A DNA stretch of 14,277 nt from Syntrophomonas sp. (GTDB taxonomy: Bacteria > Bacillota > Syntrophomonadia > Syntrophomonadales > Syntrophomonadaceae): positions 1 through 14,277 of the forward strand of contig PWPP01000030.1 of the NCBI GenBank assembly GCA_003558625.1, written 5' to 3'. The notes beneath the pieces were generated by a model. The model worked only from the letters and a program-made list of their open reading frames with translations, ran no database searches and was not told the DNA's origin. Below, piece by piece: positions 1 to 6,830 of this stretch. Positions within the stretch are counted from its first letter, which is position 1. The number at the start of each line of letters is the position of its first letter. The translations under genes and the position numbers were made by a program.

Positions 1-1697
1 CTGACTTCATAGCTCTTAAGCTCGGTATCCTCGTTTTTAATGACCAGGATGTCATTTTCCACATCTACGGCCACTACGGTACCCTTCATAATGTCCCGGT
101 AGCTGCGGTTCAGGACTTTGATAACGGCGATCTCCCCGCCGGCCACCTGCAGCTCCACCGTATCACCTACCACCAGGTCCGTAAGCAGGGGAAATTCTCT
201 TCCCTTGATGATCACATCCACCTGGCCGGCTACGGGATAGGTTTTGATGCTCCCGGCTTCTTCGATGACCAGGAGACGCCGTTCCGGAGAAATGATGGCG
301 ATTTTTCCCGAGAGGATTAATTCCTGCTGTGGGTTTATCAGCGCAATTTCTACAACCGTCTGGTTTTCAGCGCTGATTTTTACTTCATCTCCCACGGCCA
401 GATCCTTCATATCCGGAAAGCGGAGATTGGAAATGATGACCCGGGTATTGTCATCGAAGCGGTAGGAATGAAAGCTGCCCATAGCGTTTTTGATAATAAG
501 GAGGCGGCCGGTATGATCCAAAGCATGAATGATGCCGGCGGAGCCGGCTGCGTTACCGGTGTCCCTGACCAGGATCGTGTCGGCATCTCCCTGGGCATCA
601 ATTTTTATCTCTACCTCCATATCCTTAACTATATTATCCAAACTGACCGGGTTTCCCCGGGGATCCAATGCAACCGCATCCGCCTTCAGGACAAATGTTT
701 GTAGTTTCTGTTCTGTATCTTCTATCACCAGCACCGAAGCGGGGATGGATATATGCGTGACTTTACCTTCTATGCTCCCGGACCAGAGTTCTACTGCACT
801 GATATCAACATATTGGAGGACCCCGTTTTCCCGCATCAGAAACACATAATCCCCTTTTTTCAGGGTATCCCATGCTGCCGGCCGGTCTTCGCGATCAAAC
901 AACCAGGTCTGGGGTTTGATATCATACACCCTGGTATCGCCTTTGATTTTAACGGTAAGCTGTTCTTCGCTTACGGTCTGAACCTGTCCCCGGGGGATGC
1001 TGTCTTCGAGGGCCAGGTAGGATTCACTGCGGCTGAGGAGAGCTACGGCCTGGGCCCGGGTAATGATCTGATTGGGTTTAAAACTCTGGTCGGGGAAACC
1101 GGAAATAAGCTCGTATTTGGTAGCCGCAAGGACATAACCCCGGGCCCAGGAGGGGATCTGGTTTTCATCGGTGAAATCGGGGGTCTGGGCGGCCAGGGCC
1201 GATGCTTCGGCATCTTTGTTGATCATGCGGACCATCAACTGTGTCATCCAGGCCCGGGAAGCATGGTTGGTGGCGTTAAAATTGTTTTCAGCCGGAACTA
1301 CCAGTTTATGCTCCAGGGCATAGAGAAGTTCCCGCTTAAAGTTGTCCTGGGCCCAGGCCGGAACCGCAAGATTTAGAGCTTGATCGGTATCAATTGCTTC
1401 CAGGCCGTCGGCATCTTCCATGTTTCTGACCGCCATTAAAACCGCCTCTAGCTGGCTGACTCCCCGATCGGGTTGAAAACTGCCGTCCTGGTAACCCATG
1501 ACCACGCCCCGGAAATTCATTTTCACGATGTGTTTGACACTCCAGTGGCTGGCAGGAACATCTTTATAAGGGCTGGTGAGACCGGTGGATGCTAAGGCAG
1601 GCGGCATCAATGCAGCCGGGGGAAGGACCATGGAAAACAAAAAGACCAACAAGTATAAAACCAGAAAATCTTTCCGGGGCCGTAAACATTTACACAT
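1..1697 (-). CDS. S-layer homology (SLH) domain surface protein, 3' end off window
   Basis: About 565 codons are open on the minus strand and run off the left edge, so the C-terminus is missing. The ATG at 1697 follows AAGGAG with 8 nt spacing. An in-frame ATG at 1718 is less likely because it would place that site inside the gene. Residues 1-36 look like a signal peptide: a basic start (RPRK), a hydrophobic stretch (LVLYLLVFLFSMVL) and a probable cut after ALA. SLH-like segments lie at about 43-92 (YKDVPASHW, GYQDGSFQPD), 113-160 (degenerate) and 173-223 (FPDQSFKPNQ, ITRAQAVALL). SLH domains are known to anchor proteins to cell-wall polymers. From about residue 306 there are tandem beta-rich units of roughly 70 residues, each opening with a Gly-x-Val/Ile pattern and three of them with a D(L/I/M)-x-VGD-like turn. 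I do not recognise these units as a named enzyme. Export and wall attachment are well supported; any further role is unknown. Confidence 0.87.
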   Translation of the reverse strand, partial: MCKCLRPRKDFLVLYLLVFLFSMVLPPAALMPPALASTGLTSPYKDVPASHWSVKHIVKMNFRGVVMGYQDGSFQPDRGVSQLEAVLMAVRNMEDADGLEAIDTDQALNLAVPAWAQDNFKRELLYALEHKLVVPAENNFNATNHASRAWMTQLMVRMINKDAEASALAAQTPDFTDENQIPSWARGYVLAATKYELISGFPDQSFKPNQIITRAQAVALLSRSESYLALEDSIPRGQVQTVSEEQLTVKIKGDTRVYDIKPQTWLFDREDRPAAWDTLKKGDYVFLMRENGVLQYVDISAVELWSGSIEGKVTHISIPASVLVIEDTEQKLQTFVLKADAVALDPRGNPVSLDNIVKDMEVEIKIDAQGDADTILVRDTGNAAGSAGIIHALDHTGRLLIIKNAMGSFHSYRFDDNTRVIISNLRFPDMKDLAVGDEVKISAENQTVVEIALINPQQELILSGKIAIISPERRLLVIEEAGSIKTYPVAGQVDVIIKGREFPLLTDLVVGDTVELQVAGGEIAVIKVLNRSYRDIMKGTVVAVDVENDILVIKNEDTELKSYEV

Positions 1698-1847
1698 ACG
1701 CCTCGCTCCTTTTTTCATTCTAACCGGAATTCAATCCGGCATCGACATCGGTTTCATGATAAAAGTATTTCGACAAATTATGGATATTTCCCTGCCCGCA
1801 TCATATATAATCTGTCCCGGGGATAAAGATCTTTTGAAAATATTATA

Positions 1848-1876
1848 GTGACAGGGCCGTTATCTTTTAATATACT
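1848..1876 (+). promoter_or_regulatory. Sigma-70-type promoter of the riboswitch-metA transcript
   Basis: GTGACA (1848-1853) and TATACT (1871-1876) are separated by exactly 17 nt. Transcription would start near 1883, about 20 nt before the riboswitch. The -35 box differs from TTGACA at one base. The position directly upstream of the S-box aptamer supports the call. Confidence 0.6.
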
Positions 1877-1902
1877 ATATAAGTAATTGACGGATAATTT
1901 CC

Positions 1903-2011
1903 TTTCTTATCAAGAGCGGTGGAGGGACTGGCCCGATGACACCCGGCAACAGCCAGTTTGACTGGAAATGTGCTAAATCCTGCAGGATCATGGATCCTGA
2001 GAGATAAGAAG
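1903..2011 (+). promoter_or_regulatory. SAM-I (S-box) riboswitch aptamer
   Basis: The conserved S-box core is readable. It has a P1 5' strand CTTATC (1906-1911), AGAGCGGTGGAGGGACTGGC (1913-1932), then CCGATGACACCCGGCAAC, a TGCTAAATCC...GGATCCTGAGA segment, and the P1 3' strand GATAAG (2003-2008). This is a class I S-adenosylmethionine-binding leader, and such leaders usually switch off methionine genes when SAM is abundant. Here it precedes metA on the same strand. The P1 3' strand is also used by the antiterminator described in the next entry. Confidence 0.95.
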
Positions 2012-2030
2012 CAACAGGCTTGCTTTAGCG

Positions 2031-2062
2031 AAGACACTTCTTATCTTAAGAAGTGTCTTTAT
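2031..2062 (+). terminator. Riboswitch expression-platform terminator
   Basis: A perfect 12-bp stem (AAGACACTTCTT 2031-2042, AAGAAGTGTCTT 2048-2059) with a 5-nt loop is followed by TTTATT. The segment CTTCTTATC (2037-2045) is the exact complement of GATAAGAAG (2003-2011), the 3' side of aptamer helix P1. When SAM is absent those nine bases can pair as an antiterminator and break the terminator. With SAM bound, P1 sequesters them and the terminator forms. The U-tract is short, so termination may be leaky. Confidence 0.88.
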
Positions 2063-2069
2063 TATGCAA

Positions 2070-2099
2070 GGGATTCCGGTTGCCTGCAACCACAATCCC
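2070..2099 (+). other. Stem-loop between the riboswitch terminator and metA
   Basis: GGGATT (2070-2075) pairs with AATCCC (2094-2099), and inside it GGTTGC (2078-2083) pairs with GCAACC (2086-2091) across a 2-nt gap. The inner helix would have to open a pair or two to make a real loop. No U-tract follows. It may stabilise or space the leader upstream of the ribosome binding site. No known function. Confidence 0.35.
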
Positions 2100-2144
2100 A
2101 ATCGCGCCCCCTAAGTAACGGACGAGTTGGAAAGGATGATCTAC

Positions 2145-3062
2145 GTGCCCATTATTATACCGCAAAACCTGCCTGCGGCTGAAGTCTTGGAAAAAGAAAA
2201 CATTTTTGTCATGAATGAGGCCCGGGCCCTGAGCCAGGATATCCGGGCGTTAAAGATTGCCATATTGAATCTGATGCCGACCAAGAGTGTCACGGAAACC
2301 CAGCTGCTGCGGCTGTTGTCCAATTTTCCCCTGCAGATAGAAATCGATCTGATTTCCACCGAAACCTATAAATCGAAAAACACCCCGGTGGAACATTTAA
2401 AGGCTTTTTATAAGACCTTTAACCAGATTCGACACAATAAATATGACGGTATGATCATTACCGGAGCCCCGGTGGAAAAAATGCCCTTTCATCAAGTCTA
2501 TTACTGGGAAGAGCTGCAGGACATCATGAATTTCACCGTAACCAATGTAACCTCCACCTATCATATTTGCTGGGCCGCAACCGCGGGGCTCTACCACCAT
2601 TTCGGAGTGCCCAATTATGTGTTGGACAAAAAAATATTCGGGGTCTTTCCCCATCCCATATGCAAGACCCGCTGTGAGCTTCTGCGGGGATTTGATGATG
2701 TGGTATATCTGCCCCATTCCAGGTATTCGGAAGTGAGAAGGGAAGACCTGCTGCCCTGCGACAGTCTGGAAATCCTGATGGAATCAGAGGAAGCGGGGGT
2801 GGCCCTGGTGGCTAGTAAGGACGGGAAATATGTATTCGCCACCGGCCATTTTGAATACGATCCCATCACCCTGAAGCTGGAATATGAACGGGATGCGAAA
2901 AAAGGCCTGGAGATTGAAGTGCCCGCCAATTACTTCTATAATGATGACCCGGCCCAAAAACCCATGGTGCGCTGGAGGGCCCATGCCAATCTGCTCTTCA
3001 ATAACTGGCTCAACTACTTTGTCTACCAGACCACACCCTACGATATTAATGAAATAAAATAG
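2145..3062 (+). CDS. metA: Homoserine O-acyltransferase MetA, predicted acetyl-CoA-dependent
   Basis: Cytoplasmic enzyme of the first committed methionine step, acylating homoserine at its hydroxyl group. I choose GTG 2145 (305 aa). It has GGAAAGG (2129-2135) at 9 nt spacing, whereas TTG 2127 and ATG 2136 have poor spacing. With this start, residue numbers match the family exactly: nucleophile Cys142 (HICWAA), and His235 and Glu237 (FATGHFE). The length is also normal for the family. Residue 111 is Glu, in GAPVE. In studied MetA enzymes, Glu at this place goes with acetyl-CoA use and Gly with succinyl-CoA use (established for Bacillus cereus versus Escherichia coli). I therefore infer O-acetylhomoserine as the product, although database names often say succinyltransferase. 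The gene is alone in its transcript, under the SAM-I riboswitch, and closed by the terminator at 3097-3140. Confidence 0.95.
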   Translation: MPIIIPQNLPAAEVLEKENIFVMNEARALSQDIRALKIAILNLMPTKSVTETQLLRLLSNFPLQIEIDLISTETYKSKNTPVEHLKAFYKTFNQIRHNKYDGMIITGAPVEKMPFHQVYYWEELQDIMNFTVTNVTSTYHICWAATAGLYHHFGVPNYVLDKKIFGVFPHPICKTRCELLRGFDDVVYLPHSRYSEVRREDLLPCDSLEILMESEEAGVALVASKDGKYVFATGHFEYDPITLKLEYERDAKKGLEIEVPANYFYNDDPAQKPMVRWRAHANLLFNNWLNYFVYQTTPYDINEIK

Positions 3063-3096
3063 GCAGGCATGAAATTACGAAAAGATGGTTTTTAAG

Positions 3097-3140
3097 AGCC
3101 TGAACCAGAAGCCGGGGATGATCCCCGGCTTTTTCAGGCT
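3097..3140 (+). terminator. Intrinsic terminator of metA
   Basis: Inner stem GCCGGGGA (3111-3118) with TCCCCGGC (3122-3129) and a 3-nt loop, followed by TTTTT (3130-3134). An outer arm AGCCTGAA (3097-3104) pairs with TTCAGGCT (3133-3140), giving an unusual nested structure that takes in the U-tract. On the minus strand no U-run follows, so it mainly serves metA. Confidence 0.88.
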
Positions 3141-3316
3141 CCGGGCCTCTGAAGGCTTTACTCGAGCATGCCGGCATTACAGGACCCCGATGGGGCTAGA
3201 GCGTATTGGGAAGGTATGCCGGTCATTTTTCACCCCGGGAAATGCCGTAACCGGTGCTTCTTTCCTCTTTCCGAGGCCTTTGGCCTCCACAACCGGAAGC
3301 GGTTCCGGGATGTGCT

Positions 3317-4663
3317 TTATGAGGGCTTGGGATAGAAACGGCTTTTTAAATCGGCTTTCAGTTCACCCCGGAAATCGGGATGGGCGATGGATATTAATTC
3401 TAAGGCCCGCTCTCTGCGGCTTTTGTATCTAAGCTGGGCAATACCATATTCCGTCACCACGTAATTGGTATAGGTCCGGGGCACACTGACGGGTGTTCCC
3501 GGGGGTAATTCCGGAACGATCGTAGATACCACGGTACTGTCTGGGAGGGAGCGGACGGCACTTAACATGTTTATTCCCTTTCCGCCCTCTGACCAATAGG
3601 CACCCATGATGAAGTCTAATTGTCCCCCGACACCGCTGATTTGCGTATGGCCGATCCCCTCGCAGGTACTGTTGCCGGTGAGATCGATCATCAAAGAGGT
3701 ATTCATGGCTACCATATTAGGATGCCGGGCGATGAAGCGGGGATCATTGGTATAGGAGCCCGGGAACAACTGACAGCTGGGATTTTCGCTAATGTAATCG
3801 TATAGGTTTTCATCTCCCAGGACAAAGGAGGCTATGCTGACTCCCGGGTAAATCGGTTTCCGGGCATTGGTCACAATGCCTTCCTCCACCAGCTGAGGCA
3901 GTGCCAGTGGCAGCATCTCGGTAAGAATCCCTAAATCACGTTTGCCTTTGAGCCCGGCCGCCACTGCTTCTGATATTCCTCCCAGGCCCATCTGAATCGT
4001 GGCACCATCTTGGATCAGATCCAGCACATAGTCTCCGATTGCCTTTTCTGCCGGGCTTGCTTCTCCTCTTTTAAATGCTGGAATGGGGGCTGATCGTTCT
4101 ATTACATAATCTATTTCTGAGACATGCAGCCAATTGTCACCAAATACTACCGGCATTTGGTCATTGACCTCGGCGATGACGGTTCGTAGTGACCCGTTAA
4201 GGCGTCCTTTTTTTATGGTTTCCAAAGTATAAAATGCAGTAGGGCCCAGGTTTATGTAGCCGTGTTTGTTGGGAGGGGTTACCATAAACAAGAACACATT
4301 AGCCCGCTCCCCGTATTTTTCCCCGGCATCTAATGTCATGGCCGGCATAAAATCCGAAACTTGGGCTTTATACATCTTCCTGATAGTTGCTATCCCAAAT
4401 ATGGGCATATGATTGATGCGGCCATCTAATCCGGTCATATAAACCGGATCGTACAGTTTGGTGGGATAGATCTGAACCGCGTCACTGATCAGAACCTCTT
4501 CTAATTCTTCATGGCGGTCTAAAATGGCATCAAACAGTTTTTCCGAGCAGGAGCCGGTACCGAGGCCGGCTGCCACCATATCCCCGGATCTTATCTGCTG
4601 TGCTGCCTGGGAGTATGATACGATTTTTTGGTTATATTCTTCTTTCCACGTATTTATTGACAT
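3317..4663 (-). CDS. Acetyl-CoA hydrolase/transferase family CoA-transferase (stand-alone)
   Basis: A 448-aa cytoplasmic enzyme of the class I CoA-transferase family that includes 4-hydroxybutyrate and butyryl-CoA:acetate CoA-transferases. These move CoA between a carboxylate and an acyl-CoA through a glutamyl-CoA intermediate. The start at ATG 4663 is firm, with AAGGAGGAG about 6 nt upstream. Visible motifs are PNKHGYINLG (131-140), IAEVN (163-167), the Gly-rich GLGGISEAV (226-234), the likely catalytic Glu249 in LTEM, SGVGGQLDF in the C-terminal half and VVTEYGIAQLR near the end. It is transcribed alone and divergently from the flavoprotein gene at 4862. It is a paralogue of equal length to the CoA-transferase inside the operon at 6831-8177, but has LTEM where that one has HTEM, so it may take a different acid. 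The substrate cannot be read from sequence. Confidence 0.85.
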   Translation of the reverse strand: MSINTWKEEYNQKIVSYSQAAQQIRSGDMVAAGLGTGSCSEKLFDAILDRHEELEEVLISDAVQIYPTKLYDPVYMTGLDGRINHMPIFGIATIRKMYKAQVSDFMPAMTLDAGEKYGERANVFLFMVTPPNKHGYINLGPTAFYTLETIKKGRLNGSLRTVIAEVNDQMPVVFGDNWLHVSEIDYVIERSAPIPAFKRGEASPAEKAIGDYVLDLIQDGATIQMGLGGISEAVAAGLKGKRDLGILTEMLPLALPQLVEEGIVTNARKPIYPGVSIASFVLGDENLYDYISENPSCQLFPGSYTNDPRFIARHPNMVAMNTSLMIDLTGNSTCEGIGHTQISGVGGQLDFIMGAYWSEGGKGINMLSAVRSLPDSTVVSTIVPELPPGTPVSVPRTYTNYVVTEYGIAQLRYKSRRERALELISIAHPDFRGELKADLKSRFYPKPS

Positions 4664-4801
4664 ATTTTCTCCTCCTTGATGATGTTGTTTTACCTACCCG
4701 TTCAATCATCGCGATAGGGCCGGCATGGGTTTAGGGCTAAAGGTTTTATCCCAGATCTTTGAAGATATTTATGCCCGGTTCTTATCCGGGGAGGGCAGGT
4801 T

Positions 4802-4832
4802 TTGTTTTCTGGCCCCTATGTTCGGGTATAAT
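4802..4832 (+). promoter_or_regulatory. Sigma-70-type promoter of the flavoprotein gene
   Basis: A perfect TATAAT at 4827-4832 lies 30 nt upstream of the start at 4862. The -35 box is weak: TTGTTT (4802-4807) at 19 nt, or GTTTTC (4804-4809) at 17 nt. The gene lies divergent to its left neighbour, so it needs its own promoter. Confidence 0.5.
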
Positions 4833-4861
4833 GAATAAAAAAGCAAAGCAGGTGGTGTTTT

Positions 4862-5452
4862 ATGGGTAACATCCTGGCTGTATCCTGCAGCCCCCGGGAA
4901 ATCAGCAACAGTCACATCCTTTTGGAGCATTTTATTAAGGGCAGCCGGGCTGCCGGCGCCAGGTGCCGCATCTATCGTCTGAGGGGCTTGGAATTCAGGG
5001 CCTGTACCGGGTGTGAAGCCTGTTCCCTCACCGGGGAATGTGTATTTGGGGATGATTTGGCCGCACTGTTTGAAGCCTTCCGGCAGGAAGCCGATGCCCT
5101 GGTTTTGGCGGCACCGGTATATGCCATGGGGATCAATGCCCTGGGCAAGGCCATGATCGACAGAAGCCAGGTGTTCTGGGCCCGGAAATTTATCCTAAAG
5201 CAGCCCCCGTTAGAAAAAAAACCGGCTTTTTTTCTTTCCACGGCGGGGCGGGAAAACAGGGAAACGTTTTTCTGTGCCCAACAGACAGCCCGGTATTTTT
5301 TTAAAATGCTGGATCTGAAGGGCGAGGGTGAATTGCTGGTCAACCCGGTGGATGGCCCGGGAGAAATTATGCAACTGCCGATCCGGCTCCTTGCAGCCCG
5401 GGAAGCCGGTTATTTGTTTGCCCGGTCCATCAACGGGCGCCCGAATACATAA
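4862..5452 (+). CDS. Flavodoxin-fold iron-sulfur flavoprotein / NADPH-dependent FMN reductase family
   Basis: A 196-aa predicted cytoplasmic electron-transfer flavoprotein. The N-terminal strand ILAVSCSPR followed by NSHILLEHF is the FMN-phosphate-binding opening of the family. A compact cysteine cluster, CTGCEACSLTGEC (Cys48, 51, 54, 60), has the CX2CX2CX5C spacing known from archaeal and clostridial Isf proteins, where it binds a 4Fe-4S cluster. APVYAMGINALGKAMIDR (about 85-102) matches the second FMN-contact region. The start at ATG 4862 follows AGGTGG. It is monocistronic; its stop codon overlaps the A-tract of the convergent operon's terminator. It might pass electrons in the anaerobic redox network or handle oxygen stress, but its partner is unknown. 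The family is clear, the specific role is not. Confidence 0.8.
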   Translation: MGNILAVSCSPREISNSHILLEHFIKGSRAAGARCRIYRLRGLEFRACTGCEACSLTGECVFGDDLAALFEAFRQEADALVLAAPVYAMGINALGKAMIDRSQVFWARKFILKQPPLEKKPAFFLSTAGRENRETFFCAQQTARYFFKMLDLKGEGELLVNPVDGPGEIMQLPIRLLAAREAGYLFARSINGRPNT

Positions 5453-5484
5453 AAAAAGGGCCGGCCCCGTTAGGGACCGGCCCC
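5451..5484 (-). terminator. Intrinsic terminator of the acyl-CoA operon
   Basis: Read on the minus strand, a GC-rich hairpin (arms 5458-5468 and 5473-5483, ten pairs with one C-A mismatch at 5465/5476, loop 5469-5472) is followed by a run of seven U (5451-5457). It lies about 90 nt past the thiolase stop. On the plus strand no U-tract follows, so it serves the operon, although the hairpin could also shield the end of the convergent flavoprotein mRNA. Confidence 0.88.
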
Positions 5485-5571
5485 GGTATAAGGGGGGTAG
5501 TTATGGGAAAACGATAGTAATTAAATGAATAAGGGTTATTGACAGTGAGAGATTACGATATGGTTACCCGC

Positions 5572-6783
5572 TTATATATCCCGGGTCCACAGGGAACACA
5601 TGGCCGGTCCGCCGCCGACACAAAGCGATGCTCCGCCGTAGGTCAGGTTCAGGCGTTCCATTTCATAGTACAGGGAAACGATAATACGCAGTGCGGTACA
5701 GCCTACCGGGTGTCCCAGCCCGATGCCGGAACCGTTGTTATTGACTTTGTTCAGATCCAGCTCGATGCCGAAATCTTCTTTCAGCATCCGGCCTACGCCC
5801 AGGAACTGGGCTGCAAAGGCCTCGTTGATTTCCCAGTATTCGATATCTTCAAATTTCAGGCCGGCCTGGTCCAGGCATTTGGGCATCGCTACCGCAGGTC
5901 CCAGTCCCATGATTTCGGGAGCCACACCTTCGGTACAGACATTGACCAGTTTCATCAGGGGCTTAAGGCCCAGGGCTTCCGCTTTTTTCTTGGACATCAG
6001 CACTACCGCGGCTGAAGCATCATTGATCCCGGAGGCATTGGCTGCGGTAACTACGCCGCCTTTTTTGAAAGCAGCAGGCAGTTTGGCCATTTTCTCCAGG
6101 CTGGGATCTTTCAGGGGATGCTCATCCACTTCAAATAAAGCGATTCCTTTTCTGGTTTTTATTTCCACGGGGACGATTTCCCGTTTGAAAACTCCGCTGG
6201 CATTGGCGGCATTGGCTCTCTGGTGGCTCATCAGGGCTAAGGCGTCACATTCTTCCCGGGTAATCTGGTATTTTTCGGCGATGTTTTCTGCGGTTATTCC
6301 CATATGGCCGGGAACCAGGCGGTCAAACAGGCCGTCGGCGATCATGGCATCTTCTATTTTGCCATCCCCCATGCGATAACCCATGCGGGCCTTTTGCATG
6401 ATATAAGGAATATTGGTCATGCTCTCGGTTCCTACCACCAGGGCGATTTCGCTTTTGCCCAGGGTGATATTCTGGGATGCGATTTCCAAAGCTCTCATGC
6501 CGGAAGCGCAGTTTTGGCTGACCATGGTGGCACCGCTTCTAACCGGCAGGCCCACGGCCATGGCTACCTGGCGGGGGGGGAGAGAGCCGTTGCCATGATG
6601 CAGGCACTGGCCCTGGACGATTTCATCTACGATGTCTGCATCGATGCCGGCTCTTTCCACGGCTGCCTTACCCGCTATCACTGACAAATCATTGGCTTTG
6701 AAGTCTTTCAGGCTGCCCATGAAACCGCCGATGGCAGTTCTGCAGGCACTGACCATTACCACTTCGTTAAGTTCTTTACCCAT
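5572..6783 (-). CDS. thl: Acetyl-CoA acetyltransferase (thiolase)
   Basis: A 403-aa cytoplasmic thiolase. It splits acetoacetyl-CoA with CoA into two acetyl-CoA, or condenses them in reverse. The start is ATG 6783, with AAAGGAGG about 7 nt upstream; an ATG at 6807 would put that site inside the gene. The full catalytic set is present: nucleophile Cys92 (SQNCASGMRAL), the NEAFA motif (320-324), His358 in GLGHPVGC and Cys388 in CVGGGPAM. The variant NNNGSGIGLGHPVG replaces the usual NVNGGAIALGHP of biosynthetic thiolases. It is the last gene of the operon, 47 nt after the CoA-transferase, and is followed by the terminator at 5451-5484. Position and motifs make it the terminal step of C4 beta-oxidation or the first step of butyrate formation. 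Confidence 0.93.
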   Translation of the reverse strand: MGKELNEVVMVSACRTAIGGFMGSLKDFKANDLSVIAGKAAVERAGIDADIVDEIVQGQCLHHGNGSLPPRQVAMAVGLPVRSGATMVSQNCASGMRALEIASQNITLGKSEIALVVGTESMTNIPYIMQKARMGYRMGDGKIEDAMIADGLFDRLVPGHMGITAENIAEKYQITREECDALALMSHQRANAANASGVFKREIVPVEIKTRKGIALFEVDEHPLKDPSLEKMAKLPAAFKKGGVVTAANASGINDASAAVVLMSKKKAEALGLKPLMKLVNVCTEGVAPEIMGLGPAVAMPKCLDQAGLKFEDIEYWEINEAFAAQFLGVGRMLKEDFGIELDLNKVNNNGSGIGLGHPVGCTALRIIVSLYYEMERLNLTYGGASLCVGGGPAMCSLWTRDI

Positions 6784-6830
6784 TGGTTTTGCCTCCTTTT
6801 GTTGCATTATTCATTCATGTGTATGATCTT

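Noticed and set aside
753..1376. A 207-codon plus-strand open frame
   Set aside because: It lies antisense to the SLH protein gene, which has a signal peptide, recognisable SLH motifs and a ribosome binding site. The plus frame reads as low-complexity Gly/Phe-rich sequence typical of an antisense shadow.
3270..3290. GAGGCC-TTT-GGCCTC hairpin as terminator of the stand-alone CoA-transferase
   Set aside because: The stem is good, but on the minus strand it is followed by a purine-rich run rather than U residues, so I do not call it a terminator.
6784..6807. Upstream ATG for the thiolase
   Set aside because: The AAAGGAGG site lies between 6807 and 6783 and fits the ATG at 6783; the longer start would bury it in the coding region.
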